Of a stretch of 64,000 nt of DNA, positions 43,784-52,960 are shown one piece after another. Position numbers and translations under genes: made by a program. Numbering within the stretch: position 1 is the stretch's first letter; each line of letters opens with the position of its first letter. This stretch comes from CAYPAV01 sp964408805 (GTDB lineage: Bacteria > Pseudomonadota > Alphaproteobacteria > UBA8366): assembly GCA_964408805.1 (NCBI GenBank), contig CAYPAV010000010.1, forward strand, positions 62,001 through 126,000, in the 5' to 3' direction. Under the pieces are notes generated by a model, which did not search any database, was not told the DNA's origin, and saw nothing but the letters and a program-made list of their open reading frames with translations.

Positions 43784-44389
43784 GATCCATCCTCCGAGAT
43801 GTCGCCATACTCCCCCTGACCGCGGCAGACGTGGTGTTCCTCAATCTTGGTGTAACCGCGGAAGAGTTCGTATTTGGTCATGCAATCGGGTCCGGAGTCG
43901 AAGACGCCGGGGCGGACCGCCTTGGGGAGCGCGTATTCGTCGCCGAGACCGTCGATCACCTGCAACGCCTCTTCTTCCGGCATGGGACCATAGCAGACCC
44001 AGGTGTTCCAATCGTCCTTGGTGTGAACGAAGAGGCGGAAGATCTCGTAACCCTCTTCGAGTTCGGCCGGGTCGTAGGTCTCGAAGAAGGAGTCCACCAA
44101 GCGCTCGGTGCCGGTGTCGAGTTCCTCCCACTGGCCCCGCCGGAGGAGCTCGTATTCCTCGCCCTCCAGGAACTCGACACCCTGGTCCCAGTCAATCTGC
44201 CCGAGCACGATCCCCTTGCGGTATGGCTCAAGCCATTCCTTGACCGCGTCGGGAAGATGGGCGTGCGGGCCGAGGACGGTTTCAACGTTCGGCCCCCTCG
44301 GGGAGCGGGGGGATTGTTATGACCTCCGAGACGTGGTCATCCCAGCGCTTCCTGGCATCCTTGAGTTCGTCGTCGTCCTCTGCGCTCAT
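43780..44389 (-). pseudogene. Hypothetical gene with probable frameshift
   Basis: Two minus-strand frames look like one gene. From ATG 44389 frame A gives MSAEDDDELKDARKRWDDHV and stops at 44282. Frame B is open from 44318, reading NVETVLGPHAHLPDAVKEWL and then an acidic protein (GQIDWDQGVEFLEGEEYELL) to the stop at 43780. The switch lies near 44285-44310, in runs of C and G, so a one-base indel (mutation or sequencing error) would join them into about 200 residues. Alternatively a shorter protein starts at GTG 44208. No known family was recognised. Confidence 0.6.
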
Positions 44390-44462
44390 CCGTCTGTCTC
44401 CGCTCGGCACCATCCAATCGAACGATGCAAAGCGGACGCCAGTCAAGGCGGTGAAGGCGGTC

Positions 44463-45704
44463 TTAGTCCTCCTTGTCGCCGGACCAGCCGCCGCCGCTGC
44501 GAATGGCACTCTCCCAGAGGCCCTCAAGGGCGATGTCGCGCGTCCAGGGACGCATGACCGAGGAGGCTTGCGCATCGCGAAGATAGCGCTCGAGCGGAAA
44601 CCGCTTCAGGAGGGCCCGACCGCCACAGACCCGGACCGCTTCCTGGGTCACTTCGACGGCCTTTCGCTGGACCATGATATGGGCGGCGCGGGCGCGCTGG
44701 CGGATCTCGTGGTCGGGCTCCAGCTTGGCCTCCGAGATCGACCGGTAATAGAGTGCCTCCGTGGCCTCGATATCGAGCAGCATCTCTGCGATGCCGCGCT
44801 GCGCCACCTGGCTGGCGCCTTCCTTCTTGGGCGCCCCCTCCATGTTCCCGGTGACGTAGTCGAGGGCCGCGCTATAGGCCTGGCGCATCAATCCGAGGAA
44901 GGTGGCGGAGAACAGCATCGGCCCGTGCGCGGCCGAGAGGTAAAGCCCGCCGAAGACGCCGGGCGGCAGGACCTCGCCTTCGTCCGGAATGAAGACGTCC
45001 TCCAGCACCATGTCGCGGCTCACCGTGCCGCGCATGCCGATCGGGTCCCATTCGCCGGTGAAGGTGATGCCTTTCGCTCCGCACGGCACTTTGAGGTAGA
45101 GGGTACGCTCGATCCAGGGCTCGTCGCCGAGGCGGATCGCCGGCGTGGCGAAATAATCGGCCGCCTCCGAGAGCGAGACGAAGAATTTCCGGCCGTTGAC
45201 CCGGTAGCCGCCGTCGACCTTCTCGGCCGTGGTGCCGAAGCGCCGGCCGCCGACCGAGAACGAGGTGTCGGTCTCGCCCTTCTCCACGGGCTCGCTATGG
45301 GGCTGGCCGTAGAAGACGCCGTCCTCCAGAACTTCGCGGTAGTTTTCCCGGCGCAGCGTCTCATGCTTGGCGCGAACGTCGTCCGGCATCTCGTGCCGGT
45401 CGGCCATCTCGCCCATCATCAGCATGGTCAGGCAATGCATATTGAAGCAGAGCGAGGTCGAGGCGTTGCCGCGGGCCAGTTCCTCGACGACCAGACAATA
45501 GGTCTCGAGGTCGGCGCCCAACCCGCCATAGGCCTCCGGCACGCAGAGCCCCAGGAACCCCGCCTCACGAAGATCGTCGAAATCGGCATGGGGGAATTTG
45601 GCGTCGCGGTCGATTTCGGCGGCGCGCGCGGCGAATTTCTCGGTTGCGAGCTGTCGGGCGGTCTCCATCAGTTCCCGCTGGCGCGGAGAGGCTTGCATGT
45701 CCAT
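44463..45704 (-). CDS. Acyl-CoA dehydrogenase family protein
   Basis: 413 residues, start MDMQASPRQRELM at 45704; the open frame extends upstream without similarity. It has FLGLCVPEAYGGLGADLETY, the flavin loop, GMRGTVSRDMVLEDVFIP and the C-terminal VCGGRALLKRFPLERYLRDA. The catalytic Glu could not be placed with confidence. ACAD enzymes oxidise acyl-CoA thioesters to enoyl-CoA using FAD. It is monocistronic, 190 bases from the truncated sthA. Nothing evident lies in that gap. Confidence 0.9.
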   Translation of the reverse strand: MDMQASPRQRELMETARQLATEKFAARAAEIDRDAKFPHADFDDLREAGFLGLCVPEAYGGLGADLETYCLVVEELARGNASTSLCFNMHCLTMLMMGEMADRHEMPDDVRAKHETLRRENYREVLEDGVFYGQPHSEPVEKGETDTSFSVGGRRFGTTAEKVDGGYRVNGRKFFVSLSEAADYFATPAIRLGDEPWIERTLYLKVPCGAKGITFTGEWDPIGMRGTVSRDMVLEDVFIPDEGEVLPPGVFGGLYLSAAHGPMLFSATFLGLMRQAYSAALDYVTGNMEGAPKKEGASQVAQRGIAEMLLDIEATEALYYRSISEAKLEPDHEIRQRARAAHIMVQRKAVEVTQEAVRVCGGRALLKRFPLERYLRDAQASSVMRPWTRDIALEGLWESAIRSGGGWSGDKED

Positions 45705-45894
45705 CGTCGGATCAACCTTTCTGAGCGTGTCGCTGCCGCAATGTCGGGCCGGCGAAGCACCATCCCGGCCGGCCCGTCGTCCGGCGAGGGGATGGTCCCG
45801 GCAATGATATATTCCGCCAAGGTTGATCGACGATTCGTCCGTCCGTACCGCGCTGTTTTCCCGTGGAAGCGGGATCAGACCCCGCCGGGTCGCC

Positions 45895-47121
45895 TCAGTC
45901 CGCGGCCGCGCCGGCGGCCTGGCGGCGCGCGCGCTGACCCATCGCGTCATAGGTCGCGTATTTATAGATCTCGGTCAGGGTCGGATAGTTATAGCAGGTG
46001 TGGATGAAGAGATCGGCGCCCGCGCCCACCAGAAGGGCGGTCAGGCCGACATGGATCAGTTCGCTCGCCGACTCGCCGATCAGATGCACGCCCTCCAGCT
46101 TCATGTCCTCCTCGCGGAACAGCAACTTTATGAACCCGTCCGCATCGCCGATGATCTGGCCGCGCGCATTTCCGTCATAGCGCGCGCGGCCGATGACATA
46201 GGGCGTCTCTTCCTTCTGGAGGTCTTCCTCGGTCTTGCCCGCCATCGAGCATTCGGGGATCGTGTAGATACCGTAGGGGAGGATGTTCGCCAATTCGGTC
46301 TTGTAGTCGAGGTCGAAGGCGTGAACCATCGCGATCCGGGCCTGCTCCATCGCGGTCGAGGCAAGGGCCGGAAAGCCGATCACGTCGCCGACCGCATAGA
46401 TGTGGTCCTGGCTGGTCTGATACTGCCCGTTGATGTCGAGATGGCCGCGCGGCCCCGGCTCGATGCCGACCGTTTCCAGGTTCAGGGTCGCGGTATTTCC
46501 GGTTCGTCCCGTGGCGGCCAGGACCGTGTCGACCTCGATCCGGTTCCCGGATTTCATGCGAACCTGGATCTTGTCGCCGGCCTCGACCTCCTCGATCGTG
46601 TCCGGCATATGCAATTCGACGCTCATCTTCTTCATGCAGGTCGTCAGGATATCGGTCAGCTCCGTATCCATGAAGCCGAGCAGACGATCGCGCCCCTCCA
46701 CCAGATGAACATCGATGCCGAGTGCGGCGAACAGGCAGGCGTATTCGCATCCGATGACGCCGCCGCCCGCGATCAGCATGCTGTCGGGCAGGTCGTGGAT
46801 GTTCAGGATGGTGTCGGAATCATAGATCCGCGAGTCGTGGAACGGCAGGTTCGGAGGATGATAAGGGTCGGATCCGGTCGCGATCAGGATCACGTCGCCC
46901 TGGACATAGGCCGGGGTCGCGTTCTTCGGCGTGACCGAAATCGTGTGGTCGTCCTCGAAGGCGGCCATGCCGCGATAGAGCGCGACGTCGTGGGCTCGGA
47001 TGTTGTCGGCGATCCGCTCATGCTCGCCCTGGACGATCAATCGCTCGCGATAGAGAAAGTCGCGCGCGGTCACCTTGTCCTTCAATTCGAAGTTGATGCC
47101 GTAGAGCCCGCGCTGGCGAAG
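45895..47121 (-). pseudogene. sthA: Soluble pyridine nucleotide transhydrogenase SthA, 5'-truncated
   Basis: About 408 codons of SthA are present. The NAD-binding motif GGGVIGCEYACLF, the YDSDTIL and ILIATGSDPYHPP regions, the second FAD site IYAVGDVIGFPALASTAMEQ and the dimer domain HTCYNYPTLTEIYK are intact. The first ~70 residues, with the FAD motif GSGPAG and the CTHWGTIPSK region, are missing: homology starts at RQRGLYGINFELKD (about 47118) and the frame upstream is antisense to the neighbouring gene. The only in-frame start is TTG 47085. Without the FAD-binding half-site it should be inactive. Confidence 0.8.
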
Positions 47122-48135
47122 GACTACGACAAGGATCGCGAGATCCTCGTGGTCGAGGTCGAGACCGCCTCGGGGCTGGTCGGCCTCGGCTATCAGCTCT
47201 ATCTCCGCGAGGGGTTTCGCACGACCGAGGCTTGCCTGAAGGAGCTGATGATTCCGCGCCTCCTAGGCCAAGACGCGTCGGCCATCGAGGCAATCTGGCG
47301 CGATCTCTGGTCTGCCACGCTGGCCGACGGCCGGGGCGGCACGCCGATCCTGGCGCTCTCTGCGATCGACGTGGCGCTTTGGGACATCGTCGGCCAGAAG
47401 GCGGGGCTGCCGCTGCACCGGCTCTGGGGACATTATCGCTCGGAGGTGCCGGTCTACGGTTCCGGCTGCTGGCGGGGGCTCGGCGGCGAGGGGATGGCGG
47501 CGAAGGCGAAGCGCTTCGTCGAGGCCGGCTACCCCGCGATCAAGATGCAGGTCGGGCATATCTGGTCCGACGCCGAGGACGTCGCCAATGTCGCCATGGT
47601 GCGCGACGCCGTCGGCCCCGACATCGATATCATGGTCGACGTCAACATGGCATGGACGGCCGATCACGCGATCCTGATGGGCCGGCGCTTAGAGGAATAC
47701 GACATCTATTGGCTGGAGGAGCCGGTGGTGCCGGACGATTTCCACGGCTATTTCCGAATTGCCGACGCGCTCGACCTCCGCGTCGTCGGCGGCGAGAGCC
47801 ATTTCACCCGCTACGACCTCCGCCCCTTCTTCGAGCACCCGAAACTCCCCATCCTGCAGCCGGACGTGGTCCGGGGCGGCCTCACGGACCTCCGCAAGAC
47901 GGCGGCAATCGCCGATACCTGGGGCCTCCAAATCGCCCCCCACCTCTACCCCGAACTGATGATCCACCTCGCCGCCTCGATCCCGAATGCGCTGATCCTG
48001 GAGGATATGCAGTTCCTCGACGACCTCTGGGTCGACGCCCCGAGACCGGAGGGCGGCATCATCACCGCGCCGGAGCGCCCAGGGCATGGCCTCCGGATCA
48101 AGCCGGAGCTGATGCGGGACGCAGGGGTGGCGTGA
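47119..48135 (+). pseudogene. Mandelate racemase/muconate-lactonizing enzyme family protein, 5'-truncated
   Basis: About 338 codons of an enolase-superfamily dehydratase/racemase. It has VVEVETASGLVGLG, AIDVALWDIVGQKAGLPLH, AIKMQVGH (a KxK motif reads K-x-Q), DIMVDVNMAW, YWLEEPVVPDD, VGGESHFT, QPDVVRGGLTD and the APHLYPE His. Roughly the first 25-35 residues, including the start codon, are absent: the recognisable part begins near KDYDKDREILVVEVE, directly at the broken end of sthA. The open frame runs further left only as antisense to sthA. The histidine phosphatase gene follows one base later. Confidence 0.8.
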
Positions 48136-48136
48136 G

Positions 48137-48772
48137 ATGTCGCGGCGGCTCCTCTCGGTCGTGCTCGCTCTCGCCCTGCTGCCGACTTGGCCCCTCTCGG
48201 GCGCTGAACTTAGTGGGCCGGACCTGATCGCGGCCTTGCGCGCCGGCGGCTACAATATCTATTTCCGGCACGCCGCGACGGATTGGAGTGACGGCGACCG
48301 GGTCGAGGGCCTCGGCGACTGGACGAGCTGCGAGCGGGAGAAGATGCGCCAGCTCTCCGATGAAGGCCGCCAGTCGGCACGAGCGGTCGGGGCCGCGATG
48401 CGCGCGCTCGGTATTCCGGTCGCCGCCGTGCTCTCCAGCGAATACTGCCGGGCGGCCGAAACCGCGCGTCTTCTCGGCCTCGGACCGGTGACGACGACCC
48501 GGGACATCATGAACATGCGCGCCGCCGATTATCTCGGCGGCCCGGCGGCGGTGGCGCGACGCGCCCGCGGCGTTCTTTCCCAACCGCCGCCCGTGGGCGC
48601 CAACGTGGTTATCGTCGGCCACGGCAACGTCATCCGCGCCGCGACCGGCTTCTATCCCGATGAGGGCGGCAGCGGCGTGTTCCGGCCCGGCACGGCGTCC
48701 GACGGCAGCGCCGAACTGGTTGGGTGGTTGTCGCCGGCGGAATGGATACGGCTCGGTAAGGTCCGGAAATAG
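48137..48772 (+). CDS. Histidine phosphatase family protein, exported
   Basis: 211 residues. A signal-like start (LLSVVLALALLPTWPLSGA) leads to the phosphatase core with YFRHAATDWSD near 40 (RHG motif RHA, catalytic His), SSEYCRAAETARLLG and the late VGHGNVIRAATG His. The RHA variant is common in this exported subgroup. It would hydrolyse a phosphomonoester in the periplasm. It begins one base after the truncated enolase-superfamily gene, suggesting co-transcription. Confidence 0.88.
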   Translation: MSRRLLSVVLALALLPTWPLSGAELSGPDLIAALRAGGYNIYFRHAATDWSDGDRVEGLGDWTSCEREKMRQLSDEGRQSARAVGAAMRALGIPVAAVLSSEYCRAAETARLLGLGPVTTTRDIMNMRAADYLGGPAAVARRARGVLSQPPPVGANVVIVGHGNVIRAATGFYPDEGGSGVFRPGTASDGSAELVGWLSPAEWIRLGKVRK

Positions 48773-48796
48773 CGGCGTGGGATTCCGCCTAACCCG

Positions 48797-49717
48797 TCAC
48801 GCCCTGCCGTTCATCCTTGGGCGCAAGGCGGCGTAGACCGTGGAGTGGATCGGCGTCGGCACCCCCGTTTCCGCGCCCAGCCGGTGCACCGCGCCGGACA
48901 GCCATTCCACCTCCAACCGCCGTCCGCGTTCGAGATCGACCGCGAGCGAGGCCTTGATCGGGGCGGTGTTGTCGAGCCAGTTCATGGAGCGCTCGACGAT
49001 GTCGTCCGGCAGGTCGACACCCATGGCCCGGGCCACGGCCTCGGTTTCGCCCAACGCACCGCAATAGACGGCGCGCATGACGGGGTCGGCGCGTATCACG
49101 CCGGTATCCGCGCCCGTGATCGAATTCATGCTGCTATTGGCGCTTAACTGAACGAATTTCGACCACAACACGGTCTGCACGGCAGGGGATACGACCGTCT
49201 CGATTCCCGCATCGCTCAGCGTTTTCGCGAACGCCTCGGCGCGCGGGCTGATCGTCCCGTCGGGTTCACCGAATTCGATCTTGTCGATTTGATTGTTGCG
49301 TTCGACCACGCCCGGTTCGACGAGGGTCGCGGAGATATACGCCGCCCCGCCCAAGGTCCGGCCTTCGCCCAGGATCGAATCGATCATTGCCACGGCTTCG
49401 ACACCGTTTTGTATGGTGACGATGATCGTGTCGTCCTTCATCAACGATTTGCAGAGCGCGGCCGCGGCGCGTGTGTCGTACATCTTCACGCAAAAGAGAA
49501 CCGCATCCACGGGTTCCACCGAGTTTGGATCATCCGTCGCGTCGATTGGGTCGACGACGAATTCCTCACCGCCGAAATCCCGGATGCGCAAGCCATCTTT
49601 CCGCATGGCGTCGAGATGCGCGCCGCGCGCAATGAAGGTGACGTCGACTCCACCACGCGCCAAACAGGCGCCGTAATACGCTCCGATTCCGCCGGCTCCC
49701 ATAACTGCAATGCGCAT
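48797..49717 (-). CDS. Ketopantoate reductase family protein (PanE/ApbA-like)
   Basis: About 306 residues from ATG 49717 (MRIAVMGAGGIGAYYG), preferred over 49723 because AGGGG is well spaced. The NADPH-binding motif is GAGGIGAYYG. Later marks are VLFCVKMYDT, IVTIQNGVEA, the catalytic Lys in VLWSKFVQLSANSSMN and the C-terminal VEWLSGAVHRLGAETGVPTP. The family reduces 2-dehydropantoate and similar 2-keto acids. It is divergent from the ADP-ribosylglycohydrolase. A second paralogue lies at 57095. Confidence 0.9.
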   Translation of the reverse strand: MRIAVMGAGGIGAYYGACLARGGVDVTFIARGAHLDAMRKDGLRIRDFGGEEFVVDPIDATDDPNSVEPVDAVLFCVKMYDTRAAAALCKSLMKDDTIIVTIQNGVEAVAMIDSILGEGRTLGGAAYISATLVEPGVVERNNQIDKIEFGEPDGTISPRAEAFAKTLSDAGIETVVSPAVQTVLWSKFVQLSANSSMNSITGADTGVIRADPVMRAVYCGALGETEAVARAMGVDLPDDIVERSMNWLDNTAPIKASLAVDLERGRRLEVEWLSGAVHRLGAETGVPTPIHSTVYAALRPRMNGRA

Positions 49718-49822
49718 CGCCATCCCCTATTGGAATGATTTAACGAAATATTGACCGCCCGCTGCGGTTCCTAAAACATAGTGCGACCGTATCGGGTGCC
49801 GACCTCTAGCGGAGGACCAGGG

Positions 49823-50632
49823 ATGCTTGGCGCGATCGCGGGCGATATCATCGGGTCGCCTTACGAGTATCATACGATCAAGACCACGGATTTTCCCTTG
49901 TTCGGTTCGGACAGTGTTGCGACCGACGACAGCGTGCTCACCATTGCGACCGCCGACGCGTTGCTGGGGGATGACGATTTTGCAGGGCATTTCAGGCACT
50001 ATGCGAGGCGTTATCCCGATGCCGGGTACGGCGGCATGTTTCTCGGCTGGATGAACGACGACAACGCCGGACCTTACAACAGCTATGGGAATGGATCGGC
50101 GATGCGGGTTGCCCCGGTTGGCTGGTTCGCCCGGTCAAGCGAAGAGGCGCTGGACCTGGCCGCCGGCACGGCGATTGTCACTCACAGCCATCCCGAAGGC
50201 ATAAAGGGCGCCCAGGCAACGGCGCTGGCGATTTGGCTGGCACGCCAGAAGACCTCCGCCGAGGACATCACGCGGGCGGTCACCGAGACGTTCGGTTATG
50301 ACCTGTCGGTGTCCGTCGCTCGGATCCGGGAAACTTACGGTTACGACGTGACCTGCCAGGGTAGTGTCCCCCAGGCCTTGCGCTGCGCGCTCGAAGCCGA
50401 TTCCTACGAGGAAGCCGTCCGCATGGCGGTTTCGTTGGGCGGCGACGCCGACACCCAGGCTTGTATCGCCGGTGCCGTCGCCGAAGCCCGGTTCGGCCTG
50501 CCCAAGGATATCGCCGAGCGGGCAATGACCTATCTGGATGGCAAATTGCGTTTGGTCGTGACGCGGTTTCGCAAGCGCTATGTGAAAGGGATCGGCCTGA
50601 CGATATCCAGGCTTATCAACCGTTCCCCTTAA
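49823..50632 (+). CDS. ADP-ribosylglycohydrolase family protein
   Basis: 269 residues, ATG 49823 after GGAGG. The DraG/ARH metal motifs are present: AIAGDIIGSPYE at the start, VATDDSVLTIATADALL (TDDSxL), YGNGSAMRVAPVGW and GGDADTQACIAGAVAEA (GDxDT/D). It would remove ADP-ribose from protein or a small ligand using Mg2+. No matching ADP-ribosyltransferase was found in the window, so a general role or a partner elsewhere is likely. Confidence 0.93.
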   Translation: MLGAIAGDIIGSPYEYHTIKTTDFPLFGSDSVATDDSVLTIATADALLGDDDFAGHFRHYARRYPDAGYGGMFLGWMNDDNAGPYNSYGNGSAMRVAPVGWFARSSEEALDLAAGTAIVTHSHPEGIKGAQATALAIWLARQKTSAEDITRAVTETFGYDLSVSVARIRETYGYDVTCQGSVPQALRCALEADSYEEAVRMAVSLGGDADTQACIAGAVAEARFGLPKDIAERAMTYLDGKLRLVVTRFRKRYVKGIGLTISRLINRSP

Positions 50633-50732
50633 TCCGCGCCCACGAACCAAGGCCCCGGTGAACGACATAGCGGAAGACGGAATTCGCCGGGAACCCGTCG
50701 CCGATTAACATCGACGCCGGCGCCGCGATTCG

Positions 50733-51524
50733 CTAACGGGTCCGGAAGGGCGCCTCGTCGAACGGCGCCTGGCCCTGCAGATAGAGGTTCCGGATACGGG
50801 TCCAGATTTCGGCCCGGTATTCGCGAAACCCGCTCTGCCGCCACAGCGCGATCGCCTTGTCGTTGGAGGTCGGGCATCGATCGAGCCGCCCTAGATCGTG
50901 GCAGAGCGGCGAGCCGTCGCCGGTGAAACCCAGGATCACATCATCCGCGGGACCGACGTCTTCGGCATCGGCGAATCCCAGGCTCTCGACGATCCGAAAG
51001 AACCGCCGCACATGCTGTTTGGTGAAGGCATAGACGCAGTTGATCGTGGAAACCTGACAATTCCGGTTATGAACGGCGGTTTGGAGCGTGAACCGGTTGT
51101 TCTTGACCTCGACGATTTCGCCCCAGACGCCGTGGGGCCGCGAGGGCGTCTCGACCAGTTTCCCGACCAGGGCGTCGATCTGGTTCGAGGTCAGGAAGAC
51201 GTCGTCGTCGATGCAGACGAAATACTCGGCCTCGACCTCTTGCGCGATGATAAAGCGTTTGACGGCGCCGTGCTCGCGCGTCTGTTCGATCACGGCCATG
51301 TCCGCATCCGGCGGATCGATGTAGTCGAAAATGTCGAAGGCGGGCTTGTTGTTGCTGACGATGATGTGGCCGTGGGATTTCGCGGCCTTGATCGCGCCGA
51401 TGATACGCCGCATGTTTTGCGGCCGCGCGTAGCTCAGCAAGATGAAGGTGGCCTTGGGTCCGGACTCCGGTGCGGGCTGCATCCAATGTTGATAGCATGG
51501 TTTGCCGATCCGCTGCGCCGGCAT
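50733..51524 (-). CDS. Glycosyltransferase-like protein (GT64/GT2-type domain)
   Basis: 263 residues from 51524, or 249 from ATG 51482; neither start has a good ribosome site. KATFILLSYARPQNMRRIIG opens a GT-A fold, IDDDVFLTSNQIDALV has the DxD metal site, and ADDVILGFTG is a likely catalytic acid region, resembling exostosin-like GT64 domains. It would transfer a sugar to an unknown acceptor. It is alone, convergent with the ADP-ribosylglycohydrolase. Confidence 0.7.
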   Translation of the reverse strand: MPAQRIGKPCYQHWMQPAPESGPKATFILLSYARPQNMRRIIGAIKAAKSHGHIIVSNNKPAFDIFDYIDPPDADMAVIEQTREHGAVKRFIIAQEVEAEYFVCIDDDVFLTSNQIDALVGKLVETPSRPHGVWGEIVEVKNNRFTLQTAVHNRNCQVSTINCVYAFTKQHVRRFFRIVESLGFADAEDVGPADDVILGFTGDGSPLCHDLGRLDRCPTSNDKAIALWRQSGFREYRAEIWTRIRNLYLQGQAPFDEAPFRTR

Positions 51525-51628
51525 CGCCGAGCGAGGCTCCCGGTGGGATCGATCGAGAATTCATCTTACGCGGGCCGAACGGGATTGCTATCCTTGCGGT
51601 CCTGGGCATGGCCGGGGCGGGGCGCCGC

Positions 51629-52794
51629 ATGAAACATAATCGAATTGCCGGAATTTTCACCGCTTTCGTGCTGGCCGCTTGGCTCGCCGGATGCGCGATG
51701 CAGCCGGAAGAGCCGGCGACCCCTGCCGAGGCGCCGCATGCGATGGACGAAGACGAAATTCTGGTGCTCGACCCGCCGGCGGACTACTTGCGCCATCTTC
51801 CGGATCTGGGATTGGAGATCGTCGACGTGACGCATTTGCCGGGCATCGAAAGCAAGCTCTACCACCTCCGTATCAAGGATGGCGCCCATCCGCACCACGC
51901 GCGGGACAAGCATCAGCGTCGGTTTCCCGACGTGGTCGTCGATGCGCATCATCACTACGAACATCATGCCGCCAGGGTCGACAAGAGCTACACCGCACGA
52001 AACGCGGCGCATTGGAAGGCCGCGACGGCCGCCTGCGGCAAGGGTCTTCGTATCGGCGTGATCGACAGCGCCCTCGACGTCAAGCATCCGGCTTTCAAAG
52101 GCACCAAAATCACCTATCGGTCATTCCATCTGAAAGGACAAAAGGCCGCCAAGGATCGACACGGCAACGCGGTGACGGCGGTCATCGCCGGCCGGGGTGC
52201 GTGGGCGGTCTGTTGCCGGGGGTCGAGATCGTTGCCGCCAATGTCTTTCATCGCGGCCGGAAAGGGAAATCCAAGGGCAGCGCCAAGAGCATCGTTCGCG
52301 CCATTGACTGGATGATCCATAAAAAGGTGCGGACCGTGAATTTCAGCATCGGTGGGGGCCCCAACGCGTTGATCTCGAAGGCCATCGAGCATGCCAGTGC
52401 CCGAGGCATGATCCTAGTCGCCTCTTCCGGCAACCGCGGCCCGTTTTCGAAGAAGAAGAGCTATCCCGGGGCCTACCCGCCCGTCATCGCGGTCACCGCC
52501 GTCGATCGTTCCGGGCGGAGCGCACGCTTCGCCACGGCGGGCGACTACATCGATTTCGCGGCCCCAGGTGTTCGAATTTGGACCGCCGTTCCGGGCGGCG
52601 GCCGGGCGATGTCGGGAACCTCCTTCGCGGCGCCGGTCATTACGGCCTATGCAGCGGCAGCCCAAAAGCGGCTCGGTATCCGGACGAGCGAAGCCCTACG
52701 TGCCTATTTCCGGAAGCATGCACGGGATCGCGGCAAGCCCGGCCGCGATCGCTATACCGGCTGGGGCATCGTGCAGTTGCCGCCGATTTGTTGA
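51629..52794 (+). pseudogene. S8 (subtilisin-like) serine protease lipoprotein with frameshift
   Basis: Starts MKHNRIAGIFTAFVLAAWLAGC, with lipobox LAGC at about residues 19-22. The catalytic Asp is in RIGVIDSALD and the His in DRHGNAVTAV (frame 1). At about 52195-52203 (GGTGCGTGGGCGG) the frame shifts: frame 1 runs on to a stop at 52315 with unrelated sequence, while frame 2 gives VGGLLPGVEIVAANVF, NFSIGGGPNAL, ASSGNRGP and the catalytic SGTSFAAPV. Both halves align to one protease of about 388 residues. A one-base deletion is the simplest cause; a sequencing error cannot be excluded. Confidence 0.85.
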
Positions 52795-52960
52795 GGGACC
52801 CGCCGTTGGCACCGGATGCTGGTTCCGGGGTGCGGCCAAATCTTTCGATATTCGCGGCGGCGGCGTGTCGTATCGATCCGCCGCACTAATTCAATTCCCC
52901 GGCGCATAGATCAATCTATCCTTAGTCCGAAATCCGTAAATCGAAAGCGAGGTTTCCATC

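Noticed and set aside
45823..47118. The left half of a 770-codon plus-strand frame leading into the MR/MLE-family gene
   Set aside because: It is antisense to SthA. Only the part after about 47,119 has family similarity.
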